The notes beneath the pieces are model-generated. The model had not been told where the DNA came from, did no database searches, and was given only the letters and a program-made list of their open reading frames with translations. Below, in pieces: positions 26,400-34,141 of a stretch of 34,195 nucleotides of DNA. The stretch lies in NCBI GenBank assembly GCA_900757595.1, contig CAAEOL010000028.1, positions 1 through 34,195 on the forward strand. Direction: 5' to 3'. The position numbers and the translations under genes were made by a program. This DNA is from an uncultured Collinsella sp. Lineage in GTDB: Bacteria > Actinomycetota > Coriobacteriia > Coriobacteriales > Coriobacteriaceae. The stretch's first letter is position 1; every line of letters starts with the position of its first letter.

Positions 26400-26789
26400 T
26401 TAGGCAACGAGCCTGCACGCATATTCAATGGCTGCTGCGAGGCCGCCGCTCGATCGTGGTTTAAAGACCATATCGGCGGCGGCCTCGTTTTCGTATCCGG
26501 AACCGCGGAGGGCGAGTGCGATACCGGCTTCTAAAAGGAGCGGCAGGCCGCGTTGGCTGGTTGCGATTACGGCAGCCTGATTGAGCGAGCGGCTGTGCGC
26601 TTGGCATTGGATGGCAAGTTCGCCTTGCGCCGGGCAAGGGACCAGAACGGCGGCGACGCGACTTGATAGCAATGCAAATGCTGTGCGCTCATCGGGCGAA
26701 AGACATTCTGCTTCAACGACGACGAGCTTGGGCGGTGCGCTGTTTGTGCGAAGCGTGGCTCGGTACGTGCGGACCGAAGAACCCGACAT
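26400..26789 (-). CDS. Unknown 129-residue protein, divergent from an XRE regulator
   Basis: I do not recognise this protein. It alternates predicted strands and helices: PPKLVVVEAE, VAAVLVPCP, QAAVIATSQRGLPLLLEAG, and ends ADMVFKPRSSGGLAAAIEYA. The last piece resembles the end of a response-regulator receiver domain (with the conserved Lys-Pro), and KLVVVEAE could match its start, so a degenerate receiver fold is possible but weak. The start is the ATG at 26789, with AGGAG 7 bp upstream; an upstream in-frame TTG is less likely. It shares an upstream region holding a 24-bp palindrome with the XRE gene, so it is probably under that regulator's control. Confidence 0.6.
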   Translation of the reverse strand: MSGSSVRTYRATLRTNSAPPKLVVVEAECLSPDERTAFALLSSRVAAVLVPCPAQGELAIQCQAHSRSLNQAAVIATSQRGLPLLLEAGIALALRGSGYENEAAADMVFKPRSSGGLAAAIEYACRLVA

Positions 26790-26812
26790 AGAAAACTCCT
26801 GTGTATTCGGCA

Positions 26813-26836
26813 AAACGTAAACTATAGTTTACGTTT
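26813..26836. promoter_or_regulatory. Perfect 24-bp palindromic operator between divergent genes
   Basis: A 24-bp uninterrupted palindrome with half-site AAACGTAAACTA is centred at 26824/26825. TATAGT in its centre could act as a -10 box on both strands. It is 24 bp from the minus-strand ATG and 30 bp from the XRE ATG. A dimeric repressor, probably the XRE protein itself, would block both promoters. Confidence 0.8.
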
Positions 26837-26865
26837 ATGTTCGGCTCCATTTCAAACTCGTCTGC

Positions 26866-27084
26866 ATGGACGAACGTGCTAAACAGATTCTTGGCAGGCG
26901 GGTCGAAGAGACACGCAGGGACCTTGGTATCTCCAAGGTTGATTTTTGTGTGGCGACAGGAATCAGCCGACCCTACCTCGACCGAATCGAAGATGGGACG
27001 GCAAATTTCACGCTCAAGGTTCTATTTAAGATCGCGCCCGCACTCGGCATGACGGTGTCAGAGCTTCTCGAGGGGATCGAATAG
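26866..27084 (+). CDS. Small XRE-family transcriptional regulator
   Basis: This 72-residue protein is a bare helix-turn-helix domain of the Cro/CI (XRE) type. The helices run RVEETRRDLGIS, KVDFCVATGIS (recognition entry), RPYLDRIEDGTANFTLKVLFKIAPAL and MTVSELLEGI. It should bind DNA as a dimer. No good ribosome site is seen before the ATG at 26866; the leader after the palindrome is short. The gene diverges from the unknown 129-residue gene and converges with ansA, 22 bp away. It probably represses itself and its partner through the palindrome. Confidence 0.85.
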   Translation: MDERAKQILGRRVEETRRDLGISKVDFCVATGISRPYLDRIEDGTANFTLKVLFKIAPALGMTVSELLEGIE

Positions 27085-27106
27085 GGGATACCCGTCGACA
27101 ACTGAA

Positions 27107-28120
27107 TTACGCCATCGGGATGCGGTCGTAGTTGACTTGGCTGTAGAACAGGCGCTGGATCTCGGCGGCATCGCGTGACTGGCCGAGTGCCCACATGGTT
27201 TTGGCTACGAGCGTCTCGGTGGTCATGTCGTCGCCGCGCAAAATACCCGAATGATCGGCGTAAGCGCGGCCGACCTCATAAACACCCAGGTCAAGGCCCT
27301 CTTCGGGGACCTGCGTGGTCATAACGACAGTGCGGCCCGAATCGACCCAGCGGAAAATTGTCTCTTGGAACGACTCGCCCGACTCACCAAACTCGGGGAT
27401 GCCGCCAATGCCAAAGGTCTCCAGGATTACAGCATCGTAGCTATCGGCAAGGGCGTCCAGGATACCCGGGTTCACGCCGGGCGTGAGCTTAAGGACAAAC
27501 ACACGCGGGTCGATACTGTCGTAGAAACGAACCGGGCACTCATTCTGGTGAGTGCCGTGAATCCCGTTGCGCACGATGCGGTCGTTGCGGATGTAGGCAA
27601 TGGGCGGATAGTTGACACTAATGAACGCGTTAAAGCTCATGGTGCGCTGCTTGCGGGCGCGCGTGCCGGCAATTGCCACGCCGCCAAACACGATCGAGAC
27701 ATCGTGCGAATGCTCGTCGAGCGCATAGAGCAGGCTCTGGTACAGATTGAGCTTGGCATCGGTAAAGGGGTTGCCCATGGGCTTTTGCGAGCCGGTGAGC
27801 ACGATGGGCTTGGGGCTGTCCTGAATCAGGTAGGAAAGCGCCGCCGCGGTGTAGCTCATGGTGTCGGTGCCGTGCAGAATCACGAAGCCGTCGTGGTCGG
27901 CGTAACCCTCGACGATGACGTCGCGGATACGCATCCAGTCGCTCGGACGCATATTGGTGCTGTCGATGTTCATGGGCTGCACGACGTCGAGCTCGCAGAG
28001 GCCCGAGATCTCGGGGACGCTCTGGGCGAGCTCCTCACCGGTCAGGGCGGGGGAGAGGCCGTTGCCGTCCTCGGTCGATGCGATGGTGCCGCCCGTGGCG
28101 ATGAGAAGGATGCGCTTCAT
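27107..28120 (-). CDS. ansA: Type I L-asparaginase
   Basis: The enzyme hydrolyses L-asparagine to aspartate and ammonia. The 337-residue protein has the first catalytic triad Thr in ATGGTIAS at residues 8-15, a Thr-Asp pair in HGTDTMSYTAAALS, and LTGSQKPMG. No signal peptide is present after the true start, which fits the cytosolic type I class rather than the periplasmic type II. The ATG at 28120 has TAGGAA 9 bp upstream; a longer frame to 28192 adds residues with no family counterpart. It is monocistronic and converges with the XRE gene. Confidence 0.93.
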   Translation of the reverse strand: MKRILLIATGGTIASTEDGNGLSPALTGEELAQSVPEISGLCELDVVQPMNIDSTNMRPSDWMRIRDVIVEGYADHDGFVILHGTDTMSYTAAALSYLIQDSPKPIVLTGSQKPMGNPFTDAKLNLYQSLLYALDEHSHDVSIVFGGVAIAGTRARKQRTMSFNAFISVNYPPIAYIRNDRIVRNGIHGTHQNECPVRFYDSIDPRVFVLKLTPGVNPGILDALADSYDAVILETFGIGGIPEFGESGESFQETIFRWVDSGRTVVMTTQVPEEGLDLGVYEVGRAYADHSGILRGDDMTTETLVAKTMWALGQSRDAAEIQRLFYSQVNYDRIPMA

Positions 28121-28387
28121 GCTGGTATTCCTATCGTATTTGCCGCCCCAGAGGCGGAGTCGTTCGGCAGTATTGTGGCACAGGGCGTCCAATGTTCAAA
28201 CGTAATACATCATCTGTAATGTTTAGTAACACTCCAATTGCCGTCAAATAAGGCCCAGGTCGTGCGTTTGCCGTGCGCTGATGGCTGCGAGGGACGAGAA
28301 ACCCCATATAACGTGTACACTATGAAAGTTATTTTCGTTCATTCACGCGGGTGGGCACCGGCTCCCCGCCAACAAGAGGGGGAAACC

Positions 28388-29986
28388 ATGGATCAAAAGG
28401 CTTCCGCAAAGGTCCTCGTACTCGACTTTGGTGCGCAGTACGGTCAGCTCATTGCCCGTCGCGTTCGCGACCTCAACGTGTATTCCGAGATCGTTCCCTG
28501 CGACATCTCGGCCGACGAGATTCGCGAGATGAACGCCTCTGCGCTCATCCTTTCCGGCGGCCCGGCTTCTGTGTATGCTGAGGACGCTCCGTCCATCGAT
28601 CCTGCCATCTTTGACCTGGGCCTTCCCGTCCTGGGCTTTTGCTACGGCCATCAGATCACGGCCGTGACGCTCGGCGGCAAGGTCGGCCACTCCGAGGTGG
28701 GCGAGTACGGCCGCGCCACCATCACGCGCACGGCTGGTGCCAAGCTCTTTAACTCCACGCCTATGGAGCAGACCGTGTGGATGAGCCACCGTGATGCCGT
28801 CTCCGAGGTGCCCGAGGGCTTTACCGTTACTGCCAGCACCGACGTGTGCCCGGTTGCCGCCATGGAGTGCGTCGAGCGCAAGATTTTCACCACGCAGTTC
28901 CACCCCGAGGTCAAGCACTCCGAGTACGGTCAGCAGCTGCTGAGCAACTTCCTGTTTGAGATCTGCGGCCTGGAGCCCAACTGGAGCATGGACAACCTGG
29001 TCGAGACCATGACGGCCGAGTTCCGCGAGAAGGTCGGCGACGACCGCGTGATTCTGGCCTTGTCCGGTGGCGTCGACTCCTCCGTCGTGGCTGCGCTGGG
29101 CGCCCGCGCCGTGGGCAAGCAGATGACCTGTGTGTTCATCAACCACGGTCTGCTGCGCAAGGGTGAGCCCGAGCAGGTGGAGGAGGTCTTCACCAAGCAG
29201 TTTGACGTCGACTTTATCCACGTCCACGCCGAGGACCGCTATGCCGAGCTTCTGGCCGGCGTGACCGAGCCTGAGGAGAAGCGCCGCATCATCGGCACGC
29301 AGTTCTGGAAAGAGTTCTTCGCGGTCGCCCAGCAGCTCGAGTGCGATGGCAAGCCGGTCAAGTATCTGGCTCAGGGCACCATCTACCCCGACATCATCGA
29401 GTCCGGCGCTCGCAAGACGGGCGGCAAGACGGCCACCATCAAGAGCCACCACAACCTGATCCCGTTCCCCGAGGGCGTGCACTTCGACCTCATCGAGCCG
29501 CTCGACCACTTCTTTAAGGACGAGGTCCGCGCGCTTGGTCTGGCGCTCGGCCTGCCGGGTCACATCGTGTTCCGTCAGCCCTTCCCGGGCCCGGGTCTGG
29601 CCATCCGCATCATCGGCGCGGTCGACAAGGAGAAGCTCGAGATTCTCAAAAACGCCGACGCTATCGTGCGCGAGGAGCTCGACGCCTACAACCAGCGTCT
29701 GTTTGAGCAGACTGGCGAGCGCAACTCCGAGCACAGCTGCTGGCAGTATTTCGCGGTCCTGCCCGACATTAAGTCCGTTGGCGTAATGGGCGACGAGCGC
29801 ACCTATCAGCGTCCGATCATCCTGCGTGCCGTCGAGTCCAGCGATGCCATGACCGCCGACTGGGCCAAGCTGCCCTACGACGTGCTGGCCCGCATTTCCG
29901 GCCGTATCGTGGCTGAGGTCCCCGGCGCCAACCGCGTGTGCTACGACATCACGTCCAAGCCGCCCGCGACGATTGAGTGGGAATAG
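28388..29986 (+). CDS. guaA: GMP synthetase (glutamine-hydrolysing) GuaA
   Basis: The enzyme converts XMP to GMP with glutamine and ATP. The 532 residues comprise a class I glutaminase domain (nucleophile Cys in GFCYGHQ; His and Glu in TQFHPEVKHSEYG), an ATP-pyrophosphatase domain (SGGVDSSVVAAL), and a dimerisation domain ending in the invariant TSKPPATIEWE. The ATG at 28388 has GAGGGGG upstream; the in-frame extension to 28238 is unsupported. The gene is preceded by no purine riboswitch that I can see. The 3' end of guaA is a known insertion site for genomic islands, and accessory DNA indeed begins beyond it here. Confidence 0.97.
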   Translation: MDQKASAKVLVLDFGAQYGQLIARRVRDLNVYSEIVPCDISADEIREMNASALILSGGPASVYAEDAPSIDPAIFDLGLPVLGFCYGHQITAVTLGGKVGHSEVGEYGRATITRTAGAKLFNSTPMEQTVWMSHRDAVSEVPEGFTVTASTDVCPVAAMECVERKIFTTQFHPEVKHSEYGQQLLSNFLFEICGLEPNWSMDNLVETMTAEFREKVGDDRVILALSGGVDSSVVAALGARAVGKQMTCVFINHGLLRKGEPEQVEEVFTKQFDVDFIHVHAEDRYAELLAGVTEPEEKRRIIGTQFWKEFFAVAQQLECDGKPVKYLAQGTIYPDIIESGARKTGGKTATIKSHHNLIPFPEGVHFDLIEPLDHFFKDEVRALGLALGLPGHIVFRQPFPGPGLAIRIIGAVDKEKLEILKNADAIVREELDAYNQRLFEQTGERNSEHSCWQYFAVLPDIKSVGVMGDERTYQRPIILRAVESSDAMTADWAKLPYDVLARISGRIVAEVPGANRVCYDITSKPPATIEWE

Positions 29987-30441
29987 CGAGAACTGGCTTC
30001 CGGACTCGCATTTTGATGCTGCCGAGTACTGCCTGGTACTATTTCGGCATCGCCGCAAGGTAAAGCCATCAGCGAAATAACGGGAATAACGGCCTCCGAA
30101 CCCTCTGGTTCGGAGGCTTTCTTTTTGCATGTCTACCTGGGGAAACGACCTAATTATTCCCGTATACCCCTACTGAGCGGTATGGCGGAGTATTCGGCGG
30201 TACGGGAATAATTGGGCCCTGCGGGAATAATTCACAATTCGGGTTCCCCGAGGGGCGATTTCGAGCGGGCGAAACTAAGTTGAAACTGCGGGGTCAATTC
30301 AAGCCCTCCTTGATTGCATTCGCCTAGGTCAACAAACGGGAATAAATAAACGCGAAAATCGGTTTACGCAGTTTCGGTAACCCCGAATGCCGCCGAATGA
30401 CGCCGTGTATCTTGCCGTATTTGAGCACGCAATTATTCCCC
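29987..30441. other. Non-coding stretch after guaA
   Basis: This holds a possible long hairpin near 30015-30051, the guaA terminator and most of the CGGGAATAA-like cluster. CCGAATGCCG/CCGAATGACG is a short tandem near 30383-30402. I see no gene. The frames that cross it are rich in Pro, Ser and Arg and lack family signatures. Confidence 0.6.
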
Positions 30442-30481
30442 CTAACGGTTCTTCCGGGACGTCGATTTCGTACGGGAATAA
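30081..30481. repeat. Cluster of seven CGGGAATAA-like motifs in both orientations
   Basis: CGGGAATAA occurs on the plus strand at 30081, 30203, 30222, 30337 and 30473, and on the minus strand at 30154-30162. A minus-strand copy with one change lies at 30433-30441. Several share the longer form TACGGGAATAATT; 30151-30163 and 30201-30213 are a perfect 13-bp inverted pair. Spacing is irregular. The nearby guaA 3' end carries the related TGGGAATAG (29978-29986). Arm-type integrase sites, accumulated attachment scars or regulator sites are possible; none is shown. Confidence 0.8.
30092..30126 (+). terminator. Terminator of guaA
   Basis: GCCTCCGAACC (30092-30102) and GGTTCGGAGGC (30107-30117) form a perfect 11-bp stem with a 4-nt loop. 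TTTCTTTTT follows. Confidence 0.93.
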
Positions 30482-30711
30482 TGGAACAGCTCTCGGAGAA
30501 CCGGAGGCTGTTCGTAAGGAAATATCAATTTGCCTGGGGAAATGTCAGAAAGAGGTCTTCCAATCGCCACGACCAGGCCCCTCACGCTCGGGTCCAGCAC
30601 GCACCAGTCCATGATCAGGTCAATGTTGGCGATGACCACGCCAAGGACTCCCTGCAAGATCGTGCGCGCCAGTCGCCAGTACCACTCGTTGCTTGCCAGA
30701 AACTCGTTCAA
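30442..30711 (-). pseudogene. Truncated phage holin
   Basis: The first 50 residues (NEFLASNEWYWRLARTILQG, then VLGVVIANIDLIMDWCVLDP) look like coriobacterial prophage holins with a membrane span. After about 30562 the frame runs into unrelated, low-hydrophobicity sequence (GRPLSDISPGKLIF) and stops 40 codons later, so the second half of the holin has been replaced. The start is probably TTG at 30711, with AAAGG 10 bp upstream and 1 bp after the previous stop. It follows the XhlA-like gene as in a lysis cassette, and no endolysin follows. A remnant is more likely than a functional gene. Confidence 0.6.
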
Positions 30712-30712
30712 G

Positions 30713-30931
30713 TCAGCCCACCTTTCCCTTCAAGGACTCGATGTCGTGCTTCGCGACAGTCATGTCCTGCTCGAGCACGTAGGTGCGCTCCAGGACCTGG
30801 TTGTGCTTCTCGACCTTCTTCGTGAGGGCGTCGAGCTTGACCTCCATGACGGCTCTGCTCTTAGAGTTGGAAAGGATCACCCCAATCAGCGTTACGACAC
30901 CAGTAATGCACGCCACGATGATTGACTCCAT
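30713..30931 (-). CDS. XhlA-like phage membrane/coiled-coil protein
   Basis: This 72-residue protein has one N-terminal membrane span (residues 3-21, IIVACITGVVTLIGVIL) followed by a charged coiled coil (VKLDALTKKVEKHNQVLERT and on). This layout is that of XhlA/hemolysin-type accessory lysis proteins encoded before phage holins. GGGAGG precedes the ATG at 30931. Its stop is 1 bp before the holin start, so they formed a lysis operon. With the holin truncated it probably has no present role. Confidence 0.65.
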   Translation of the reverse strand: MESIIVACITGVVTLIGVILSNSKSRAVMEVKLDALTKKVEKHNQVLERTYVLEQDMTVAKHDIESLKGKVG

Positions 30932-31062
30932 AAAAGAACTGCCTCCCGAGATCGACTTTTCGTCCTCGGGAGACAGTGTCCGACCGTGTCACAAGTACGC
31001 AGATTATGCTCGGAGTTGTCGCTTGACCTCACGTTCTTCTATGCATGATGTCGAGCTGCTTT

Positions 31063-31819
31063 CTACTCATTATCTGAGGTTATAAGGACGCGTGGAATCG
31101 CCTCTTCGCTCGGAACCATCTTCTTCACCAGTGCAAAGCACTCAGCAAAGTCGTCGCCTGGCAGGCAAAAGACCCTATGCTTCTTTGTTCCATTGGGATA
31201 TGCGACGGCAAACGTCGTTGAACCTATGTCGGTAACAAACTCCTCGTCATCTAGCTCTAGGATACCGGCGACCTTCTCGGCAACTTCATCGAACAGCGCA
31301 CGATAGCCAAGGCCGCTTGGCTGGTATGCCCAGCTCATCGGCAAGTTATGCTCTGACATCTTACGAGGCTTGTATTTGTAGCTGATCCAATCGGGTGTGA
31401 TGACAACCATGTCGGTGAATGCTTCATCAACGCTACAAAAGCCCGATTCGCCCTTGATGACGATGCGGGACATCGTAGGCATGCTAACTACAGACAGGTG
31501 CTTGTACTCCTCAAAGAATGGATCCTCTGAGTCATCATCAGGCTCTTGGTCATAAACAGTCACGAGCCCTCGGTCCTTTAAGTAGTCAAGCATGGCTTCA
31601 ATCACATCACGTTCATCCTGCCATTCCATAGTTTGGAAGTATTCGAGATCCTCCACAGGCCTCGCATGGTCAGGAAACCAGTGGTTGAGAATTCGGGTTG
31701 TTTGTCGATCTAGTTCTCTTTCGAGCTCGTGCCTCTTATTCCAGTCCAGACCCTTGTACTCAGCTTCAGAAATGCCATGGATGAGCAGCGTGTCAATAAG
31801 CTGACGATAGGAATCAAGC
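31063..31819 (-). pseudogene. Unknown protein gene cut at its 5' end by the IS21 element
   Basis: The reading frame is open from the stop at 31063 up to the edge of the insertion element at 31819, giving at least 252 residues with no start codon that fits well. A GTG at 31656 could start a 197-residue product, but the 54 codons upstream (for example LIDTLLIHGISEAEYKGLDW) look coding, so the true start was lost. The protein is acidic and soluble, with no family I recognise. Base composition is lower in GC than the neighbours on either side. An accessory or phage origin is likely. Confidence 0.6.
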
Positions 31820-31873
31820 TGTTAGCGCCGGGCGATTTTAGCCGCTAATAGTCAAACGATTTTGACCAATTCC
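31820..31873 (+). repeat. Left terminal inverted repeat of the IS21 element
   Basis: This begins TGTTAGCG and contains ATTTTAGCC and TTTGACCAAT blocks that recur inverted at the right end. These blocks are probable transposase-binding sites. Confidence 0.85.
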
Positions 31874-31956
31874 GGTCACCGAATAATGGCCACCGTGCCT
31901 CCCCGCCGCCACTACGCTGGTGGTGCCAACACGCCGGCGTTAGGAGGACCATTGAG

Positions 31957-33264
31957 GTGAACGAGAGACACGATGACCTACAGGAGATTATAGACGCGGC
32001 GCTCCGGGAGATGGCCGCGGAGGAGGGCGACGGGTTCGACCCGCAGACATGCAACCTCGCGGAGTTCTGCAGGAGGACGGGACTCACCCGCTCCCGGGCG
32101 AGGACGATCAGGGCCCACGGGTTCAGGGTCCTGCCCCACGGGAACAGCGGGAGGAGGGCCGCGCCGGGCGTGCTCGCCGGACACACCGGCCTGGTGGACG
32201 ATCTCCTGCGGAAGGGCGTCACCAACTCGCAGGTGATATTCGAGCGGCTGGTCGCCCAGGGCTACGCCGGCGGCCTCACCACGGTGAAGACCTACATCGC
32301 GGCGCACCGGGACCTTGTGCCCGCGAAGAGGCGGCAGGCGGCCCCGCAGGGCTGCCGCGGGCAGCGCTTCAGGACGGCGCCCGGGGAGGCCTACCAGATG
32401 GACTGGGGCTTCGTCGCGGTCGAGCGCCCCGGCGGCGAGCGGGCGCGGATGGCCTGCTTCGCCATGGTCTGCCACCATTGCGGGAGCGCCCACGTCGAGT
32501 TCTTCCCGAACGCGCGCCAGGAGAACCTCCTCATCGGAATGCTGCACGCGTTCTCGGCGCTGGGCGTGCCCGCGACCGTGCTTACCGACAACATGAAGAG
32601 CGTGGTCGTCCGCCGCGATGCCGACGGCCGGCCCGTCTGGCAGGCCGACTACGCCGAGTTCATGGGCGCCGTCGGCTTCCGCACCAAGCTGTGCAGGCCG
32701 CGCCACCCCTACACGAAGGGCAAGGTGGAGAGGCTCGTCCGCTTCGTGAAGGGGAACTTCCTCGCGGGAAGGTCCTTCAGCGACCTTGACGCCCTCAACC
32801 GGGAGGCCGCCCTCTGGTGCGCCGAACAGGGAGGCCGCTGGCGGCGCCCGGCGGCATGCGTCCCGATGCGCGAGCACGAGGCGGCGTGCTCGGCGAACAC
32901 CAGGCCGCTCGAGGTCACGGCCGAGATCGAGCGGTATCTGTGCCCGCGCCGGAAGATCTCCTTCGACGGCTTCGTGAGCTTCGAGGGGCACCGCTACGGC
33001 GTGCCCTACTGGTACGGCCGCCGCGAGTGCAGGGTGAACCGGGAGGGGCGCGTGGTGCACGTATACAGCGACGACCTCTCCCGCGAGCTCGTCGCCCACG
33101 CTGTCGGCACCGGCGCCGACAGCTGGTGCGAGGGCCAGTGGGAGGCATTGCCGGTCCAGCCCGAGGAGCTGCCGACCCAGCCGGTCGGGACCGTGGTCGA
33201 GCAGATCGCCCCGCCCCGGACGAAGCCCGGTTTCGAGAGGTTCGACTTCGGGAGGGCCGAATGA
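31957..33264 (+). CDS. istA: IS21 transposase IstA
   Basis: This 435-residue DDE transposase cuts and joins the IS ends. An N-terminal helix-turn-helix (EFCRRTGLTRSRARTIRAHG) is followed by the rve integrase core: first Asp in YQMDWGF (about 148), second in LTDNMKS (about 210), and the Glu in YTKGKVERLVRF (about 258). The C-terminal part has the Mu-transposase-like domain KISFDGFVSFEGHRYGVPY. The start is GTG at 31957 with AGGAGG 9 bp upstream. Its stop overlaps the istB start (ATGA). All catalytic residues are present, so it is probably active. Confidence 0.95.
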   Translation: MNERHDDLQEIIDAALREMAAEEGDGFDPQTCNLAEFCRRTGLTRSRARTIRAHGFRVLPHGNSGRRAAPGVLAGHTGLVDDLLRKGVTNSQVIFERLVAQGYAGGLTTVKTYIAAHRDLVPAKRRQAAPQGCRGQRFRTAPGEAYQMDWGFVAVERPGGERARMACFAMVCHHCGSAHVEFFPNARQENLLIGMLHAFSALGVPATVLTDNMKSVVVRRDADGRPVWQADYAEFMGAVGFRTKLCRPRHPYTKGKVERLVRFVKGNFLAGRSFSDLDALNREAALWCAEQGGRWRRPAACVPMREHEAACSANTRPLEVTAEIERYLCPRRKISFDGFVSFEGHRYGVPYWYGRRECRVNREGRVVHVYSDDLSRELVAHAVGTGADSWCEGQWEALPVQPEELPTQPVGTVVEQIAPPRTKPGFERFDFGRAE

Positions 33265-34088
33265 TGGCGGGCGCGGGGGCGAGCCCCTACGAGCTCGCTA
33301 GCGACGCCGCGTCGAGGCTCGGGATCGCCGTCGGGGCGGAGGAGCTCGCGACCCTCGCCTCGGACCTCGACCTCGGCGACGGGGAGATGGCCGCCGTTGC
33401 CGCCACATTCTCCTACCTCGCGGAGAAGAGGAGGCTCGCCTCCATCGAGACGCTGCTGAGGCTGAGCAGGCTGCCCAGGCGCGAGCCCAAGACCTTCGAG
33501 GGTTTCGATTTCTCCAGGATCCAGGGCCGGGACGCGGCCGCGCTGGGCAAGCTCCCGTCGCTGGCCGACCTCTACGCGCACCGCAACGTCGCCTTCGTCG
33601 GGCCCGGCGGCATAGGGAAGACGCACCTCGCGCAGGCCTACGGGCGCGAGTGCTGCATGCGGGGGCTCAAGACCTACTACATCAAGGCGACCGAGCTCAG
33701 GGACAGGTTCCAGAAGGCCGTCCAGCGGGGAAACACCTCGCGGGTCGTCTCCTCGCTCGTCAAGCCGTCGTGCCTCATCGTGGACGAGGTGGGAAGATGC
33801 GTCTACGACAGGCCGTGCACCGACCTGTTCTTCGACGTCGTCGACAGGCGCTACGAGAAGGAGGGACCGAACGCGATGGTCCTCACGAGCAACATCGCAC
33901 CGAGCGGGTGGGACGAGTTCTTCACGGGCGACGACACGCTCCTCTGCGCCCTCGACAGGCTGTTCGACAAGGCGTCGGTGTTCGTGATGCGGGGCCCGAG
34001 CTACCGCGGCAGGGGGCTCGACACGTACTCGGTGGAGGCCGTCCCCCAGGCGGTGAAGGTGAGGGGGATCCAGCCCGAGGGGATGTAG
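33261..34088 (+). CDS. istB: IS21 helper ATPase IstB
   Basis: This 275-residue AAA+ ATPase assists IstA in target selection and strand transfer. Walker A is GPGGIGKTH (about 114-122), Walker B CLIVDEVG (about 171-178), and the sensor region VLTSNIAPSGWDEF. Length is normal for IstB, slightly long at the N-terminus. The first of two adjacent ATG codons (33261) overlaps the istA stop by 4 bp, so translation is coupled. It ends 54 bp before the right terminal repeat. Confidence 0.93.
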   Translation: MMAGAGASPYELASDAASRLGIAVGAEELATLASDLDLGDGEMAAVAATFSYLAEKRRLASIETLLRLSRLPRREPKTFEGFDFSRIQGRDAAALGKLPSLADLYAHRNVAFVGPGGIGKTHLAQAYGRECCMRGLKTYYIKATELRDRFQKAVQRGNTSRVVSSLVKPSCLIVDEVGRCVYDRPCTDLFFDVVDRRYEKEGPNAMVLTSNIAPSGWDEFFTGDDTLLCALDRLFDKASVFVMRGPSYRGRGLDTYSVEAVPQAVKVRGIQPEGM

Positions 34089-34141
34089 GAAAGCGATAGG
34101 AAAGTCATAGATGCGGGCGTGTTGGCTAAAATGGGTCGGCT

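Noticed and set aside
28121..28387. Purine riboswitch before guaA
   Set aside because: CATATAA is present, but the rest of the purine-aptamer core is not.
28343..30130. A 595-codon minus-strand open frame opposite guaA
   Set aside because: Shadow of guaA with no domain signature; it crosses the guaA terminator.
30387..30825. Small plus-strand ORFs after guaA
   Set aside because: Pro/Ser/Arg-rich, opposite the holin and XhlA-like frames, and crossing the motif cluster.
29950..31062. A direct repeat of the guaA 3' end marking an island boundary
   Set aside because: Only the 7-mer GGGAATA is shared. No longer att-like duplication was found in the window.
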